From assembly GCF_030345075.1 (NCBI RefSeq), contig NZ_CP128361.1, positions 1,240,001 to 1,304,000 of the forward strand: 64,000 nt of DNA, in the 5' to 3' direction. Every line of letters begins with the position of its first letter. Position 1 is the stretch's first letter. The stretch comes from Solwaraspora sp. WMMA2065. Lineage in GTDB: Bacteria > Actinomycetota > Actinomycetes > Mycobacteriales > Micromonosporaceae. Shown piece after piece: positions 62,599 through 64,000 of this stretch. The notes under the pieces are model-generated. The model saw nothing but the letters and a program-made list of their open reading frames with translations, was not told the origin of the DNA and ran no database searches. The position numbers and the translations under genes were made by a program.

Positions 62599-64000
62599 GC
62601 ACGGCATCGGTCCCGCCGGTCGCCACCGTCGGCCCGCCCCGGTTGACCGCCGGGTTCGAGGAGTTCGGTCGGCTCGATCTGCGGGCGCACGAACAGGTGC
62701 ACGGCGGGGTCGGACCACTGTCGGTCGACGACCTGATGCGCTTGGCCGAAGCGATCGACCTGCGGGGACGGGGCGGCGCCGGGTTTCCGTTCCACCGCAA
62801 GGTCAAGGCGGTCGTCGAGTCAGCCGACAAGCAGGACAAACCGGTTGTCGTCGTGGTCAACGCCACCGAGGGGGAGCCAGCCAGCTGGAAGGACAAGGTG
62901 CTGCTCACCCGAGCCCCGCACCTGATCCTGGACGGCGCCGCGTTGGCGGCGTACGCGCTGGAGGCCGACGAGATCGTCATCGGTGTCGCCGACGACGGCG
63001 TCGGCGGCGCGTCGCTGTCGGCGGCGCTGGCCGAACGCCGGATGCCGGTGCCGGCCAGCATCGTCACCGTCCCGCACCGGTTCATCTCCGGCGAGGGCGG
63101 GGCGCTGGTCCGGGGCATCAACGGTCTCCCGCACATCCCACCCGGCGTCAAGGTCCGGGCCAGTGACTCCGGGGTGTCCGGCCTGCCGACGCTGCTGTCC
63201 AACGCGGAGACGTACTCCCAGCTCGCCATCGCCGCCCGGCTCGGCCCCTACGAGTACGGCGCGGTCGGCCTGGCCGACGAACCGGGGACGGTGCTGCTGA
63301 CCATCGGCGGGTCCGCCGCCCGTCCGGCCGTGGTGGAGTGCCCCACCGGGACCCCGCTGCGGGACATTCTGGAACTGTGCGAGGCACCGGTCGGACCGGG
63401 GCTGCTGATCGGTGGCTTCCACGGCAAGTGGATCACCCCTGAGGCGGTGTCCGTGGTCGACGTGTCCCGGAAAGGTTTCACCAAGGTCGGTGGCACGATT
63501 GGCGCCGGCATCACGATCCCGCTCGGCGACAGCACCTGTCCGATGGGCGAGGTCGCCCGGGTGGTGCACTATCTCGCCGGTGAGTCGGCCGGGCAGTGCG
63601 GGCCCTGTCGGCTCGGCCTGCCGGACCTGGCCCGCACCGTCGACTCCCTGGTCATCGGCAGCGCGGCGGTCGACATGGTCCGGGCTGCGGCGAGTGTGGT
63701 GAAGGGCCGGGGTGCCTGCAGCCATCCGGACGGTACGTCCCGGTTCGCCATCTCGGCGCTGGAGGTGTTCACCGAGGACCTGGCCGCCCACGCCCAGGGC
63801 GACGGCTGCGGCAAGCCGGTCAAGGGTGTCCTCCCGTTGCCGGCTGACGCGCCGTCCGGCGGCACCAAGCGGCTGAGTGTGGACTGGACCCGGTGCGACG
63901 GGCACGGCCTGTGCGCACACGTGGTTCCGGAGTTCATCCGTCTCGACGCGAACGGCTATCCGGCCTTCCCGCCGTCCCCGGTTCCGGTGTGGTTGGAACC
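62595..64000 (+). CDS. NuoF-like flavin/iron-sulfur subunit fused to a ferredoxin (3' end outside window)
   Basis: At least 468 residues from TTG 62595 (GAGGAGAGG upstream, TTGA overlap with cytochrome b). The NuoF part has FMN/NADH-loop GRGGAGFPFHRKVKAV (~55-70), VVVNATEGEPASWKDKVLLT, HRFISGEGGALVRGI and TLLSNAETYSQLA. The N3-type cluster region reads ESAGQCGPCRLGLPDL, where the first of the usual four cysteines is Ala, followed by GRGACSHPDG. Residues ~430 on form a ferredoxin-like module (LSVDWTRCDGHGLCAHVVPE). Such NADH-binding units pass electrons to a membrane partner, here presumably the upstream cytochrome b. It continues past base 64000. Confidence 0.85.
   Translation, partial: MSTASVPPVATVGPPRLTAGFEEFGRLDLRAHEQVHGGVGPLSVDDLMRLAEAIDLRGRGGAGFPFHRKVKAVVESADKQDKPVVVVVNATEGEPASWKDKVLLTRAPHLILDGAALAAYALEADEIVIGVADDGVGGASLSAALAERRMPVPASIVTVPHRFISGEGGALVRGINGLPHIPPGVKVRASDSGVSGLPTLLSNAETYSQLAIAARLGPYEYGAVGLADEPGTVLLTIGGSAARPAVVECPTGTPLRDILELCEAPVGPGLLIGGFHGKWITPEAVSVVDVSRKGFTKVGGTIGAGITIPLGDSTCPMGEVARVVHYLAGESAGQCGPCRLGLPDLARTVDSLVIGSAAVDMVRAAASVVKGRGACSHPDGTSRFAISALEVFTEDLAAHAQGDGCGKPVKGVLPLPADAPSGGTKRLSVDWTRCDGHGLCAHVVPEFIRLDANGYPAFPPSPVPVWLE

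Overview
The window is high-GC, densely packed actinobacterial DNA. Many neighbouring genes overlap by 1-7 nt (GTGA, ATGA or TGATG junctions). AfsR/SARP and Spo0M homologues, a mycothiol-dependent isomerase domain, an F420/PPOX-type enzyme, a fused CobIJ and an aerobic cobalamin pathway point to a spore-forming filamentous actinomycete. Micromonosporaceae is my best guess, by inference only; no rRNA or tRNA gene is visible.

Layout. 1-2.0 kb: the 3' part of a second gyrA/parC-type topoisomerase gene and an aldo/keto reductase. 2.1-14.8 kb: a divergent, translationally coupled set of envelope-glycan genes. The leftward arm encodes a GT2, a NodB deacetylase, a methyltransferase and a GT87. The rightward arm encodes a class III aminotransferase, an SDR epimerase, a UbiA/DPPR-synthase-like transferase, GT2, GT2, an EEP phosphatase, a further GT2 and a flippase-like membrane protein. 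A large SARP-NB-ARC-TPR regulator converges on it. I recognise no named pathway here, and this is the best candidate for an undescribed system. 18-32 kb: housekeeping and accessory genes (Spo0M, cation exchanger, MEDS-STAS and anti-sigma kinase pair, Tat-type serine hydrolase, transhydrogenase, MazF toxin-antitoxin, class IV aminotransferase, GNAT, ASCH-MDMPI fusion, membrane-anchored HhH protein), with at least two patches of broken genes.

31.8-37.7 kb and 47.4-59.1 kb form a split aerobic cobalamin locus: cobalt uptake (cbtB, cbtA, a 2Fe-2S protein), a ChlI-ChlD fusion, cobO and cobB, then cobN, cobG, cobH, cobIJ, cobK, cobM and cobL. Three cobalamin riboswitches control it: two divergent ones between cbtB and the chelatase, and one before cobN. 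The chelatase gene is preceded by an 8-codon leader ORF that overlaps its start codon. A 1.55-kb IS110-family element, with a 5' non-coding segment that may encode a bridge RNA, has landed exactly at the cobM/cobK junction.

37.7-47.4 kb, between the two cobalamin blocks, holds unrelated genes: a TetR regulator, DUF2277, an RlpA-like secreted protein, a DUF2306 protein, a two-component system, an RmlD-like reductase, a GHL10/golvesin-like hydrolase, an internally deleted MFS transporter, an AA10 chitin-active LPMO and a pirin. 59-64 kb: a PPOX protein, a 580-bp gap, a secreted protein with a strong terminator, then a di-haem cytochrome b-like protein with a long charged tail, coupled to a TTG-started NuoF-ferredoxin fusion that runs off the right edge.
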